Shown: positions 15,517-24,087, counted from the stretch's first letter. The stretch is 64,000 bases of DNA from Brevibacillus ruminantium (GCF_023746555.1 NZ_CP098755.1:710001-774000); one strand, 5' to 3'. The notes: generated by a model not told the origin, from the letters alone. Translations and numbers: made by a program.

Positions 15517-16785
15517 CTATTGTATTCGATAGGTGTCTATCGCCTTACTTATCCGTTCATTTAGCAACGTCAAATCAGGGGGATCGACCGGCTTGTCCTC
15601 CAGGTTGAACTTGGTTTTCAACTGTAGAATTCTCCGGACGCTTTCGTCAATCCTCTCTTCGGACAGCGTGCCATCCGCTACGCTTTGCTTCAGGGCGGCA
15701 ATCACTTTATCCACATTAGAGTATTCATGGGCAATGAGAACAATATCGGTCCCCGCCTGCACCGAAAGAACAGATGCCTCCCCGATTCCATACCGGTTCA
15801 CAATCGCTCCCATGGTCAGGTCGTCCGTCAAGATGACGCCCTCGAAACCCAGCTTATCGCGTAATTGGCCCGTCACTACCGCCCGCGATAAGGAAGAAGG
15901 ATATTGCTCATCGATTTGCGGAAACAAAATATGAGCCACCATAACAGCGTCCGCCCCTTCCTCAATGGCACTGGCGAAAGGCTTCCACTCCAGTTGGGTT
16001 AAATCCTTCTCGCTCTTATGAATAACCGGCAAATCCAGATGGGAATCCGTCTCGGTATCCCCATGTCCCGGAAAATGCTTCACGACCGGGATGACTCCGG
16101 TCTGCTTCATTTTCTTCATAACTTCTATGCCCATGGAGGATACGATTTCGGCAGTCGATCCAAAAGAGCGGTCTCCGATAACCGGGTTCTTCGGGTTGTT
16201 ATTAATATCGAGCACCGGAGCAAAGTTCATGTTCAAGCCCATTCCCTTAAGCTCTTCTCCAAGGATAGCGCCAATTTCCCCCGCGGCTTCCCGGTTGTTC
16301 CATTGCCCGATTTCCTGTGCGGTCGGCAGAAGATCAAGCCCAGGCAAACGACTGACTCGCCCGCCTTCCTGATCTACAGTAAGCAGCAGTGGGACAGAAT
16401 GGCTCTCGTTCCATTGCTTGAGCTGGTTTGCAAAGCGAACGACCGAGGACGGATCGGACAGGTTATTTTTATAAAAGATAATCCCTCCGACATGCTGTTC
16501 CTTAATCATTCTTTCATCCTCGGATGAGGCGGAGGTCCCTTGTACACCGGCAATGATCATCTGTCCGATTTTTTCCTCCAGCGTCATCTTGTCTATTCTT
16601 TCACGAATCGCGTCCTTCTCCGCTATAGGTGCGGATGGACTCGGAGGCGGCTCGGAACTCGCTTCGGGCGCAGGAACGGGAGGGGATGGATTGGCAGGAG
16701 AGGTCGGTTGGTTCCCGGAACATCCGGATAGAAATCCGATGATTAACATCGACCATAAACCTACTAGCATAGACAGCTTCTTCAT
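15517..16785 (-). CDS. nagZ: Beta-N-acetylhexosaminidase lipoprotein (NagZ, GH3 family)
   Basis: A 422-residue lipoprotein that removes N-acetylglucosamine from muropeptides during cell-wall turnover. It has a lipoprotein signal (lipobox FLSGC at about residues 18-22), a Pro/Ser-rich linker to about residue 55, and then the GH3 catalytic domain. The NagZ signature KHFPGHGDTETDSH includes the catalytic His-Asp pair, and VILTDDLTMGAI carries the nucleophile Asp. The start ATG 16785 follows AGGTGATAAAC; an in-frame codon further upstream lacks a ribosome site. It is convergent with the ECF41 operon. Confidence 0.92.
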   Translation of the reverse strand: MKKLSMLVGLWSMLIIGFLSGCSGNQPTSPANPSPPVPAPEASSEPPPSPSAPIAEKDAIRERIDKMTLEEKIGQMIIAGVQGTSASSEDERMIKEQHVGGIIFYKNNLSDPSSVVRFANQLKQWNESHSVPLLLTVDQEGGRVSRLPGLDLLPTAQEIGQWNNREAAGEIGAILGEELKGMGLNMNFAPVLDINNNPKNPVIGDRSFGSTAEIVSSMGIEVMKKMKQTGVIPVVKHFPGHGDTETDSHLDLPVIHKSEKDLTQLEWKPFASAIEEGADAVMVAHILFPQIDEQYPSSLSRAVVTGQLRDKLGFEGVILTDDLTMGAIVNRYGIGEASVLSVQAGTDIVLIAHEYSNVDKVIAALKQSVADGTLSEERIDESVRRILQLKTKFNLEDKPVDPPDLTLLNERISKAIDTYRIQ

Positions 16786-16952
16786 GTTTATCACCTGCTT
16801 GCCTAGATGTATTTGTTTATCATACCATTTTTCATACATACAGGAGGTAGTCTACGCCCTTTGGAAAATCTGCCCATACTGTGACAACCTCAGAGTCATG
16901 ATAACATGCTAAAAAATATCTTTGGAGAGATAGAGGACGAGAGGTCATTAGC

Positions 16953-17073
16953 ATGACGAAAACGATACTGATTGTGGAAGACCAACAGGTTTTACGAGGA
17001 CGGGTGGTCAGTATGCAGACGCATTCGCAAGGTTTCCAACGTACCCATTCTCATGTTAACAGCTCGCTACTGT
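16953..17073 (+). pseudogene. Response regulator remnant with internal deletion
   Basis: ATG 16953, behind a GAGGACGAGAGG ribosome site, begins MTKTILIVEDQQVLRG, a typical receiver-domain start. Shortly after, in a different frame, sequence reads RRIRKVSNVPILMLTAR, the receiver segment around the conserved Thr (normally ~60 residues further on). Nothing beyond it survives. The gene has thus lost its centre, including the phosphorylated Asp, and its DNA-binding domain. The rest of 16786-17313 holds only the terminator at 17168 and the TetR promoter. Confidence 0.7.
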
Positions 17074-17167
17074 AGCAGTATGCAAATATATAATTCTACT
17101 ACAGTAGAACATGGCCGAAATGACGTGCTTTCTTGATGTATTGATTGTGAAAAGCTAATCGTTTGAG

Positions 17168-17195
17168 CACTCCCGATCTTTGGGAGTGTTTTTTT
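17168..17195 (+). terminator. Terminator downstream of the response-regulator remnant
   Basis: CACTCCC-GATCTTT-GGGAGTG hairpin followed by seven T. It is probably the original terminator of the deleted gene or operon. Confidence 0.75.
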
Positions 17196-17236
17196 ATTTT
17201 CAATTGGCGCGAACGGATACATGGATGGATACACGG

Positions 17237-17266
17237 TTGACAAAAGGAAATTGAAGGAAATACAAT
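17237..17266 (+). promoter_or_regulatory. Promoter of the TetR/monooxygenase operon
   Basis: TTGACA (17237-17242) and TACAAT (17261-17266) are 18 bases apart. The sequence just downstream contains the imperfect inverted repeat AATAC...GTATT (about 17264-17289), a plausible TetR operator positioned to block transcription. Confidence 0.6.
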
Positions 17267-17313
17267 ACTGATAGTACTGTAATGGTATTATGGGTACTGA
17301 CGGAGGGGAACGG

Positions 17314-17919
17314 ATGGATAGGGAAAGTATAAAAAGAAAACGAATTTTGGATTATGCCCAGCAGCAGTTTGCAACAGTCGGCTACTCCAAAGTTTCGACA
17401 GCACAGATTGCGTCCGATCTGAAAATGAGCAAATCGACCTTTTATAAATACTTCACAAGTAAGGAAGAACTGCTGTTTGCAGTAATCGACGATTTCTACA
17501 ATTCATTCGAGCAGGAAATTCAAAGCATCATCAACGACGATAGGATGGATATCACCGAGAAAGTACAGTCGTTCATTCTTAGTGTCAGGAAGCGGTTTAG
17601 CCAATTGCACGCCTCGGTCGTCGAAGACTTCCGAAGGGCCGTCCCGGAAGCATATGTACATCTCGAGGAACGCCGGAGGAGCATCATAACGGGAACCCTC
17701 ATCGGCATGTTCGAACAGGGGGCGAGGGATGGATTTTTCCGTTCCGATATTCCGCCGATCATTATCGTGAACGTATTGATTCAGGCGATGCAGCATTTGG
17801 AGCATCCGGAGGTGATCGACAGGTTGGGGTACAACTTCGCTGATATGTTTCCTCAAGTGTTCGCGGTTATTATGGAAGGCAGCTTATCGGAGGAGGGTCG
17901 AAAACGTTTCCGTTCATGA
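17314..17919 (+). CDS. TetR/AcrR-family transcriptional regulator
   Basis: A 201-residue regulator. The N-terminal HTH (about residues 8-55) contains the typical QFATVGYSKVSTAQIASDL and MSKSTFYKYFTSKEELL. The C-terminal ~140 residues form the ligand-binding helical domain. I use ATG 17314, directly behind GGAGGGGAACGG, rather than an in-frame ATG eight codons earlier. It is followed 42 bases later by a FAD monooxygenase gene on the same strand, its likely target along with itself. Confidence 0.9.
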   Translation: MDRESIKRKRILDYAQQQFATVGYSKVSTAQIASDLKMSKSTFYKYFTSKEELLFAVIDDFYNSFEQEIQSIINDDRMDITEKVQSFILSVRKRFSQLHASVVEDFRRAVPEAYVHLEERRRSIITGTLIGMFEQGARDGFFRSDIPPIIIVNVLIQAMQHLEHPEVIDRLGYNFADMFPQVFAVIMEGSLSEEGRKRFRS

Positions 17920-17961
17920 TCTCTTTTATTTCAAAGCTTATCGGAAAGTGGTGTATTTGAG

Positions 17962-19116
17962 ATGAAAGCAATCATTATCGGCGCGGGCATCGGAGGACTG
18001 AGTACAGCCATTGCTTTGCGTAAAATCGGGATGAACGTGAAAGTGTTTGAAAGCAAGAAAGAAGTACGTTTCGCAGGTGCCGGGCTCGGAATTGGGGCGA
18101 ACGCCGTTCGAGCATTGCAGAAGCTTGATGTCGGCGATCAAGTCCTTCGGGCAGGGAAGCTGTTAGAAGAGCTTCGCATCCTTACGCCCGCAGGGAAAAT
18201 ACTGCAGCGCACGGAAACAGCCGCCATTAGCCGCAAGTACGGACCCGATAATGTTACGATTGAACGTGGAATGCTGCTGGAGTTGCTCTTGTGCGCTTTA
18301 GGTCAGGAGCAAATTATTCATACTGGAAAAACTTACAGGCGTTTTGAACAAAATGACTCCGGAGTGAAAGTATGGTTTGAAGACGGTTCAACGGAGGAAG
18401 GAGATTTACTGGTCGGCGCGGACGGTGTTCACTCCAACATTCGCGAAGCTTTGCTGCCGAATGCAAAGCCACAATATGCGGGATACACTTGTTGGAGGGC
18501 GGTTGTGCAGGCCGAACCAGACTTGCTTCAATATGATCCGAATGTATTTATAGAAACATGGGGTCGCAGGGGACGCTTTGGTTTGGTTCCCTTGTCGAAC
18601 AACCGGATCTATTGGTTCGCCTGCGTGAATGCCAAATCACCGAATTCTCAATTAAGAAGCGATACTATACGGGACTTGATGAGGAGATTCGAGGGTTATC
18701 ATGAACCGATACCTCAAATACTGACGCAAACCTCTGATCGTCAATTGCTCCAACATGATATTTACTATCTACCGCCAATTCGCCGTTTTGCGTTCGGACG
18801 CATCGTTTTACTCGGTGACGCGGCACATGCCATGACGCCCAATATGGGACAAGGAGCCGGACAGTCTATTGAAGACGCAGTCATCCTGGCAAGTCACTTG
18901 AAACACAATCCTGCCATTAAAGTGGCGCTGGAAAGATATGAACGCGAACGTGTCGGTCGAACCGGGAAAATTACCAGAATGTCCAACCGGATCGGAATGG
19001 TAGCACAGCTGGACGGGCGCGTTTCCGCCGCCCTTCGCGATGCTCTGTTTCCGTCTATTCCGGCAAGGATCTTGGAGAAGCAGTTGGAATATCTATATGA
19101 AGTAAGACTTGAATAG
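17962..19116 (+). CDS. FAD-dependent monooxygenase (UbiH/PHBH-like)
   Basis: A 384-residue class A flavoprotein monooxygenase. It shows the N-terminal FAD motif IIGAGIGGLSTAIALRKIG, the middle DLLVGADGVHSNIREAL (DG motif, about residues 150-166) and the C-terminal RIVLLGDAAHAMTPNMGQGA (GD motif). It would hydroxylate an aromatic or similar compound with NAD(P)H and O2; the substrate is not predictable. It follows a TetR gene and is probably induced by its own substrate through that repressor. Confidence 0.9.
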   Translation: MKAIIIGAGIGGLSTAIALRKIGMNVKVFESKKEVRFAGAGLGIGANAVRALQKLDVGDQVLRAGKLLEELRILTPAGKILQRTETAAISRKYGPDNVTIERGMLLELLLCALGQEQIIHTGKTYRRFEQNDSGVKVWFEDGSTEEGDLLVGADGVHSNIREALLPNAKPQYAGYTCWRAVVQAEPDLLQYDPNVFIETWGRRGRFGLVPLSNNRIYWFACVNAKSPNSQLRSDTIRDLMRRFEGYHEPIPQILTQTSDRQLLQHDIYYLPPIRRFAFGRIVLLGDAAHAMTPNMGQGAGQSIEDAVILASHLKHNPAIKVALERYERERVGRTGKITRMSNRIGMVAQLDGRVSAALRDALFPSIPARILEKQLEYLYEVRLE

Positions 19117-19140
19117 TCTTAATAAGAGGCAACGGAATCA

Positions 19141-19261
19141 GTGGCCCCGACGAGTATACACTTGGATCTACTCCTGCATACGCTACTAATTTCTTGGCCA
19201 TGAGTAAACCGATCGATTTCTCCGATTTCAGATAGAATCGTTGGCTTTCGCTTTCTTTCAC
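19141..19261 (-). pseudogene. IS110-family transposase fragment
   Basis: The minus strand encodes LLMAKKLVAYAGVDPSVYSS, the conserved motif near the start of the C-terminal transposase_20 domain of IS110-family transposases. The frame loses similarity at both sides, so about 40 codons remain of a ~400-codon gene. It lies between the monooxygenase gene and the dispersed repeat copy B. Confidence 0.75.
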
Positions 19262-19293
19262 CCTTTAAAAACGCGGAAGTAGCAGATTGTTTG

Positions 19294-19494
19294 GAGAAGA
19301 ATCATGTTTCCCTGCGGTGCGACTGTGTAGCCCAACTCAGCGGAGCAGCGGATGGCGGGAAACAGGGGCGCAACCTTGGGATAACCACGAAGCGAAACGG
19401 CTTTTGCGCACCCCCGCCAGCCGCTGAGGAGCGGACAGTGAATCATCCTGCAGGGCGGAGTACGGAGCTGAGCAGGGAAATATGATTCTTCTCA
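19294..19494 (-). repeat. 200-bp dispersed palindromic repeat, copy B (inverted relative to copy A)
   Basis: The reverse complement matches 3803-4001 along its whole length. Shared blocks include TTTCCCTGCTCAGCTCCGTA, ACTGTCCGCTC, ATCCCAAGG and CAGGGAAACATG. Terminal inverted repeats are GAAGAATCATGTTTCCCTGC and its mirror at the other end. It is non-coding. Divergence between copies is moderate, so they are not recent duplicates. Confidence 0.75.
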
Positions 19495-19500
19495 CTACAG

Positions 19501-19580
19501 CCTCGCAGCACGGGCCAAGGTCAGAGATAACCCCGGGGCCTCGCAATACGGGCCAAGGTCAGAGATAACCAACCCTGGGG
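19501..19580 (+). repeat. Two-unit direct tandem repeat
   Basis: Two units of 38 and 42 bp start CCTCGCA and share ACGGGCCAAGGTCAGAGATA (19510-19529 and 19548-19567), differing at two bases in the conserved part. They lie between repeat copy B and the end of the MFS gene. No gene is visible in 19495-19666. Confidence 0.75.
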
Positions 19581-19666
19581 CAGTTTACGATACGAACATT
19601 TGCTCACTAGCGTAAATAGCATCGATGTCATGCTGGATCGTATCACCGACCGTGAACCACTGCCTA

Positions 19667-20842
19667 TCATTTCACCTGCGCCAGCGATTTTTTCCCGATG
19701 ACCAGTACTAGAATACCGGCGATTACTGCAATAGCTCCCATATAGAAAGGCACCTGAGGGGAATACCATTCGGCCAGTTTTCCGGCCAGCCAGGGAGCGA
19801 CGGCTCCGCCGGAAAAACGGACGAAGCTGTATGCCGAGGAAGCGACAGCTCTTTCCACAGGTGCAGCATCCATGACCGAGGTCGTCAACACCGTATTGAT
19901 CACCCCCAGAATGGCACCGGCGATGACGATGGCGAGAACCAGAATAACCCTCGAGTCGACCCCGACACCCATGGCCAGCAATACGAGAGCCAGCAAGAGC
20001 AGCATGATACGTAAAGTAGCAATTGATCCGTACTTTTCTTGCAGCCGGGGAGCGATGATGACCGAGGTGATGGCAAGCATGACGCCCCAAAAGAAGAAGA
20101 CGTATCCCAGGCTGTGTTCATCCATATGCAGGACAAACGGCGAGAAGGCAAGCAGCGTAAAAAAGCCGTAGTTGTAGAGAAGAGCAGTGACAGCCAGGGT
20201 AAAGAGCCCGCCGTGTGAGAGCGCCCGCAGAGGATCGAGCAGCGAGCTGCGGCGCGTGGGAGCGGGGACTTCATTGAGCAGAACAAATACGGCAAGAAAG
20301 GCGATCGCCATCAGGACAGAGACACCAAAAAACGGACCGCGCCAGCTGATCCCGCCCAGCAGACCGCCGAGCAGCGGACCGACGGACATGCCTAGACCAA
20401 TGGCCGCTTCATACAGGACGATGGCACCGGCAGTACCGCCGCTGGCGACGCTGACGATGACGGCGAGAGCGGTAGAGATGAAGAAGGCGTTGCCCAGCCC
20501 CCATCCGGCCCGGTACCAGACAATTTCCCCAACCGAATTGGACATGCCGCCCAAAAAGGCAAAAACGATAATCCCGAGAAGGCCAATCAACAGGGTAGGC
20601 TTGGGACCGATCCGGCTCGATACCCAGCCGGTGACCAGCATGGTGATCCCCGTCATCACCATGTAGCTGGAAAACAGCAGGGACACCTGGCTGGGGGTAG
20701 CCTGCAGCTTTTCGGCGATAGCAGGCAGGATTGGGTCGACCAGACCGATGCCCATAAAAGCAACGACACAGGCAAAGGCGACTGCCCAGGCTGATTTGGG
20801 CTGTCTAAACAAGCTTTGAAAGGAAATTTGATGACTGCTCAC
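19667..20842 (-). CDS. MFS multidrug-type efflux transporter
   Basis: A 391-residue transporter of the DHA1 drug:H+ antiporter type with about 12 hydrophobic segments. It shows VDPILPAIAEKLQATPSQV in the first loop, the loop 2-3 motif GWVSSRIGPKPTLLIG and motif C-like GLGMSVGPLLGGLLGG in helix 5. Translation starts at GTG 20842 behind AAGGAGTGAACATCT. The MerR-type regulator ends 20 bases upstream on the same strand, an arrangement like Bmr/BltR drug-responsive pumps. The pump's substrates are not predictable. Confidence 0.88.
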   Translation of the reverse strand: MSSHQISFQSLFRQPKSAWAVAFACVVAFMGIGLVDPILPAIAEKLQATPSQVSLLFSSYMVMTGITMLVTGWVSSRIGPKPTLLIGLLGIIVFAFLGGMSNSVGEIVWYRAGWGLGNAFFISTALAVIVSVASGGTAGAIVLYEAAIGLGMSVGPLLGGLLGGISWRGPFFGVSVLMAIAFLAVFVLLNEVPAPTRRSSLLDPLRALSHGGLFTLAVTALLYNYGFFTLLAFSPFVLHMDEHSLGYVFFFWGVMLAITSVIIAPRLQEKYGSIATLRIMLLLLALVLLAMGVGVDSRVILVLAIVIAGAILGVINTVLTTSVMDAAPVERAVASSAYSFVRFSGGAVAPWLAGKLAEWYSPQVPFYMGAIAVIAGILVLVIGKKSLAQVK

Positions 20843-20861
20843 AGATGTTCACTCCTTGATT

Positions 20862-21287
20862 TTACGTTTCCCGTTCGAGCTCTCGTTTTTTATTGCGGAT
20901 CCGCGTCAGTTTTTCATCGTAGCCCTCAATCATGACGGCCAATTTGGTCAGCTTTTCCTGAAGGACGACGCGCTGTGCCTCCAAAGTTTCCTCCAGCTCT
21001 GTCAACAGACGCAGCTTTTCACTGGTATGTTGATTCTGGAAGTAATCCTGCTTCAACAGCTCGTAACGTTTGCCGAGATCCATGATCTCTTTGATTTCCT
21101 GCAGGGATGCTCCCAGAAGATCACGGGTATTTTTAACCTCGATGATGTGTGCGATATCCTCCTCCGTATAAAGGCGATAACCGCCCTCAGAGCGGCCGGA
21201 TGGGCTGATCACCCCTATTTCCTCATAGTGGCGAAGCGCTCTTTTCGTCAAATTGGTCTTCTTGGAGACCTCCTCGATTCGGTACAA
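20862..21287 (-). CDS. MerR-family transcriptional regulator of the adjacent efflux pump
   Basis: A 141-residue MerR protein with the winged helix at the N-terminus (RIEEVSKKTNLTKRALRHYE, then YRLYTEEDI) and a long coiled-coil C-terminus without a large ligand domain. The start is probably TTG 21287, seven bases behind GGGAGGG. A perfect inverted repeat upstream (21344-21363) is the likely operator. It should activate itself and the pump gene by twisting a promoter with a long spacer, as other MerR proteins do. Confidence 0.88.
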   Translation of the reverse strand: MYRIEEVSKKTNLTKRALRHYEEIGVISPSGRSEGGYRLYTEEDIAHIIEVKNTRDLLGASLQEIKEIMDLGKRYELLKQDYFQNQHTSEKLRLLTELEETLEAQRVVLQEKLTKLAVMIEGYDEKLTRIRNKKRELERET

Positions 21288-21343
21288 TGCACGACCCTCC
21301 CGATACGTTCATGAAAAAAGACAGTATCTATCTTAGCAAAGTA

Positions 21344-21363
21344 TAACGTTCGCGTAAACGTTA
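21344..21363 (-). promoter_or_regulatory. Probable MerR operator (perfect inverted repeat)
   Basis: TAACGTT and AACGTTA form a perfect 7-bp inverted repeat around a 6-base spacer (CGCGTA on the plus strand), about 57 bases upstream of the MerR start. MerR proteins bind such sites between -35 and -10 elements; a clear pair of promoter boxes was not resolved. Confidence 0.6.
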
Positions 21364-21531
21364 AGGTTTTGGAAAAGGTTAGCTATAGTATCTCTCGAAA
21401 GGGAAAGGTCAGCCGTCCGGCCTGTATTATGTTCCTAAGGAGAATCCCTGCGGTGCGTTAGTGAAACGAGGGCTTAGCGCAACAAGCGTTTTTGGCGGCA
21501 AACATTATTCTATTCACTCGACAATTTACAT

Positions 21532-21561
21532 AAAAAAAAGACCAGTCCTTAGACTGATCTT
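21532..21561 (-). terminator. Terminator of a deleted reverse-strand gene
   Basis: Read on the minus strand, AAGATCAGTC-TAAG-GACTGGTCT is followed by eight T. The stop codon of the gene fragment at 21549-21650 lies in its loop. Confidence 0.75.
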
Positions 21562-21650
21562 CCAGATGGCGGCCGGTATCCAAGCTCGGAGGACATTTCC
21601 TGCACGGTCGAAAGCAATTCTTGCAAAATCGCCTGCTGCTGGGGAAGGAC
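21549..21650 (-). pseudogene. 3' end of an unknown reverse-strand gene
   Basis: About 33 codons read QQQAILQELLSTVQEMSSEL on the minus strand, then GYRPPSGRSV and a TAA inside a terminator hairpin. The upstream part is missing: from about 21655 the sequence belongs to a peptidase gene on the opposite strand. I do not recognise the family. Of 21288-21531, only the operator at 21344 is recognisable. Confidence 0.45.
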
Positions 21651-21657
21651 GCGATCC

Positions 21658-22290
21658 GATGGCCCGCCGACAGAGCCGCACGGTGCCTTGAAAACGTGGC
21701 GAAAGGGGAGTGCGCATTTTCGCATCTGCGTTCAGGGCATCTCCTCGCACGCAGGAGTCGACCATGCCAAAGGAGTATCCGCCATCGAAGAAATCTCCCG
21801 CATCATCCAGTACGTTCATACCCTTACGGATTACCAGGTGGGCACGACGGTCAATGTCGGGCTGGTCAAGGGAGGAATCGGCTCGAACGTCGTAGCGGAC
21901 TTTGCCGAGGCAGAGGTAGATGTGCGGGTGATGACGCTGGAAGAAGCAAAGCGTATAGAAGAGATCTTCTTTTCGCTACAGCCGAGTCTGCCGGGCACAA
22001 AGCTGACCGTGACCGGAGGGATACGCAGGCCGCCCATGGAGCGGACGGATCAGAGTGGAAACCTGTTCGCACGCGCCCAGCAGATCGCCAGTTCGGAGCT
22101 GGGATTTGAACTGCAGGAGTCGGGTACGGGCGGTGTCAGCGATGGCAATTTTGCTGCGGCCTGCGGGGTTCCGACCTTGGATGGAATGGGAGCAAAAGGG
22201 GCCTTTGCCCACTCGCCGGAAGAGTATGTCGAAATCGGGCAGATGGCTGTCCGGGGGGCGCTGCTGGCCCGAATGCTTCAGGAGTGTTGA
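21658..22290 (+). pseudogene. M20-family metallopeptidase, 5'-truncated
   Basis: The surviving ~210 residues are the second half of an M20 peptidase. The dimerisation (lid) domain begins KTWRKGSAHFRICVQGISSH and includes VGLVKGGIGSNVVAD; the C-terminal catalytic part has SGTGGVSDGNFAAACGVPT and GAFAHSPEEYVEIGQM. The N-terminal metal ligands (HxD and DEE motifs) are missing. The break at about 21655 abuts the tail of a convergent gene, so a deletion joined the two. A GTG or TTG near 21688 could still be translated, but the product would lack most metal-binding residues. Confidence 0.8.
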
Positions 22291-22295
22291 AGAAA

Positions 22296-22337
22296 AGACC
22301 ACACCTCAAGAATAGATGAGGGGTGGTCTTCTTTTTT
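22296..22337 (+). terminator. Terminator after the M20 peptidase remnant
   Basis: GACCACACCTC pairs with GAGGGGTGGTC and is followed by TTCTTTTTT. It lies between two convergent genes. Confidence 0.75.
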
Positions 22338-22345
22338 GAAAGGTG

Positions 22346-23386
22346 TTACCGGCTCGAGATTTTCCGGGCCGATATGGATTCGGCTATCCGGATCAGGTCG
22401 TCTTTGGAAAAACCGTCTGCAGTGGTGAGGGAGAGAAGCCAGTTTGATCCGGCTTGGAGCCACTCCAGTATTTTTCTTTTTCCGCCTTCTGGATGCAAAT
22501 ATTCCAAATAGATGCCCTCGCTTCCGTGGATCAGCACCTGCTCGGACTGTTCATGCACGGCCGGCAGCACGATACGGCCCTGTCCTTCCTGATGGCGCGC
22601 ATTCAGGAAGAGGATCTGACCGGCATCATTTTCATAGGTAATTGACACAGAAGTAATGTCAGAGCGCATGGGTACGGGGCGGATCACATATTCCTTGTTT
22701 TGTTCCTGTGCTTCTGCAGCCATGACTGCCATCTGCGAGTCGTCGAGTTCGTATCCGATAAACAGGGTGGCTTGAGAAAAACGGTACCCATCAATCTTTT
22801 CTGCCGGAGTGCGCAGATCGGGACCCAGCCGTTCTTTCAGCGCGTCCAGGTTGTTCACGACGAGCGGATTTTGAATATAGAAGTATTGGGGCTGGCCGTT
22901 TTCGTCTTTTGCCTGATAGACAGCCGCCGCCGTCCCCGGCTGAAGCGTGCTGCGCAGTTGATCGATTGTGGCTTGCTTTGCTTTCAACTCTTCGATCTTC
23001 TCCGCAGAAAGCGGCCGAGCCTCCTGGTAGGACAGCACGGTTTCTCCCGCTTCATTTTTAATCTCCAGGTATTTGAGGACAACAAATCCACTCGTGATCA
23101 TGAGGACCAGCAAGCTGACCATCGCCAAAAGCGGCTTTCCGGCATTGGTTTTACGAGACGCGGTTCTGCCAGACGGAACGCGGTGCCGAGTCGCGTCAGC
23201 CCGGTCTGCTTGAGCAGGCGGCAATGACCGAGTGGGTAGGTCGGCCTGAGCCGCTTGAGCAGCCATCTGATCCGCTTGTACCGCCATAACAGACGCCATA
23301 ATTCTATTTTTCAATCGGGGACTGACCGTAAAATCTTTGCTTTTTTGCCTCAACAACTGTGAAAGAGCTTGTTCCTGGTCAAACAT
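22346..23386 (-). CDS. Membrane-bound regulatory protein, probable anti-sigma factor
   Basis: A 346-residue protein. Residues about 1-80 are cytoplasmic and low-complexity (Ala/Gln/Arg-rich); a single transmembrane helix lies around residues 83-105 (LLAMVSLLVLMITSGFVVL); about 240 residues lie outside. It starts 4 bases after an ECF sigma-factor gene (ATG 23386 behind AGAGGAGTGATCAG), the standard place for an anti-sigma factor. The N-terminus lacks a recognisable zinc anti-sigma motif. The extracellular part contains segments like those in DUF4367-type sensors. The assignment rests mainly on context and topology. Confidence 0.6.
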   Translation of the reverse strand: MFDQEQALSQLLRQKSKDFTVSPRLKNRIMASVMAVQADQMAAQAAQADLPTRSLPPAQADRADATRHRVPSGRTASRKTNAGKPLLAMVSLLVLMITSGFVVLKYLEIKNEAGETVLSYQEARPLSAEKIEELKAKQATIDQLRSTLQPGTAAAVYQAKDENGQPQYFYIQNPLVVNNLDALKERLGPDLRTPAEKIDGYRFSQATLFIGYELDDSQMAVMAAEAQEQNKEYVIRPVPMRSDITSVSITYENDAGQILFLNARHQEGQGRIVLPAVHEQSEQVLIHGSEGIYLEYLHPEGGKRKILEWLQAGSNWLLSLTTADGFSKDDLIRIAESISARKISSR

Positions 23387-23390
23387 CTGA

Positions 23391-23966
23391 TCACTCCTCT
23401 GCGAGACCAAGCGGCATCTCGCTTAATTTGATTTTTGCCTTGCGCAGGGCGTGGTGCAGTCTGGACTTGACTGTTCCAAGGGGGAGCTGCAGGATCGCGG
23501 CGATGTCTTCCTGCGAATAATCGAACAGATAGCGAAGGATCAAGACACTCCGATAGGGAAAGGGCAGGGACATCACCTTCTCCCAGATTTCACGGCCGAT
23601 GATCTGGTCATCTACGGGTTTCGACCAGTTTGCATCCTCACGAAACAGTGAAAAAGAGGATACGCGGTCAAACAGCCGGGTAAGCTTCCAGTTTCTTCTG
23701 CGGTAGTTTTGAATTTGCCGGATGCAGAGGCCTTTCAGCCAGGCGCGAAACGGACGGCTGGCGTCGTAACCGGGCAGTGACTGATAAACCTCTAAATAAA
23801 TGTCATGAATGACATCCTCGGCATCATGCTTCTGATCCAAAAGAAAAAAGACGGTTTGTTGCACGTCCTGAATGGTCAGGTCGTACAGATCGCCAAACGC
23901 TTCTGTATCGCCGTCCAGACAGCGTAAGATGAGTTGATGCAGATGTTCTTCGTGCGGCTGCTTCAC
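23391..23966 (-). CDS. ECF-type RNA polymerase sigma factor
   Basis: A 191-residue sigma-70 family protein with region 2 (residues about 15-85: LDQKHDAEDVIHDIYLEVYQ) and region 4 (about 125-180: LILRYLFDYSQEDIAAILQL followed by GTVKSRLHHALRKAK). There is no C-terminal extension. I place the start at GTG 23966, behind AAAGGGG at good spacing; an upstream GTG at 23993 is less likely. It forms a two-gene unit with the membrane protein downstream, its probable anti-sigma factor. The inducing signal is unknown. Confidence 0.88.
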   Translation of the reverse strand: MKQPHEEHLHQLILRCLDGDTEAFGDLYDLTIQDVQQTVFFLLDQKHDAEDVIHDIYLEVYQSLPGYDASRPFRAWLKGLCIRQIQNYRRRNWKLTRLFDRVSSFSLFREDANWSKPVDDQIIGREIWEKVMSLPFPYRSVLILRYLFDYSQEDIAAILQLPLGTVKSRLHHALRKAKIKLSEMPLGLAEE

Positions 23967-24026
23967 AGCACACGCCCCTTTCCTGATTGTCACTCTCTAT
24001 TGGTAAACCGGAGGGCATTTCGTTCA

Positions 24027-24078
24027 CAAAAAAAAAGAAAAGTACATCATCTCTTTTGACAAGACGCGTACTTTTCCT
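24027..24078 (-). terminator. Terminator of livJ
   Basis: On the minus strand GAAAAGTAC (24068-24076 complement) pairs with GTACTTTTC and is followed by a run of nine T. It is located 10 bases after the livJ stop. Confidence 0.75.
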
Positions 24079-24087
24079 TGCACTTCC

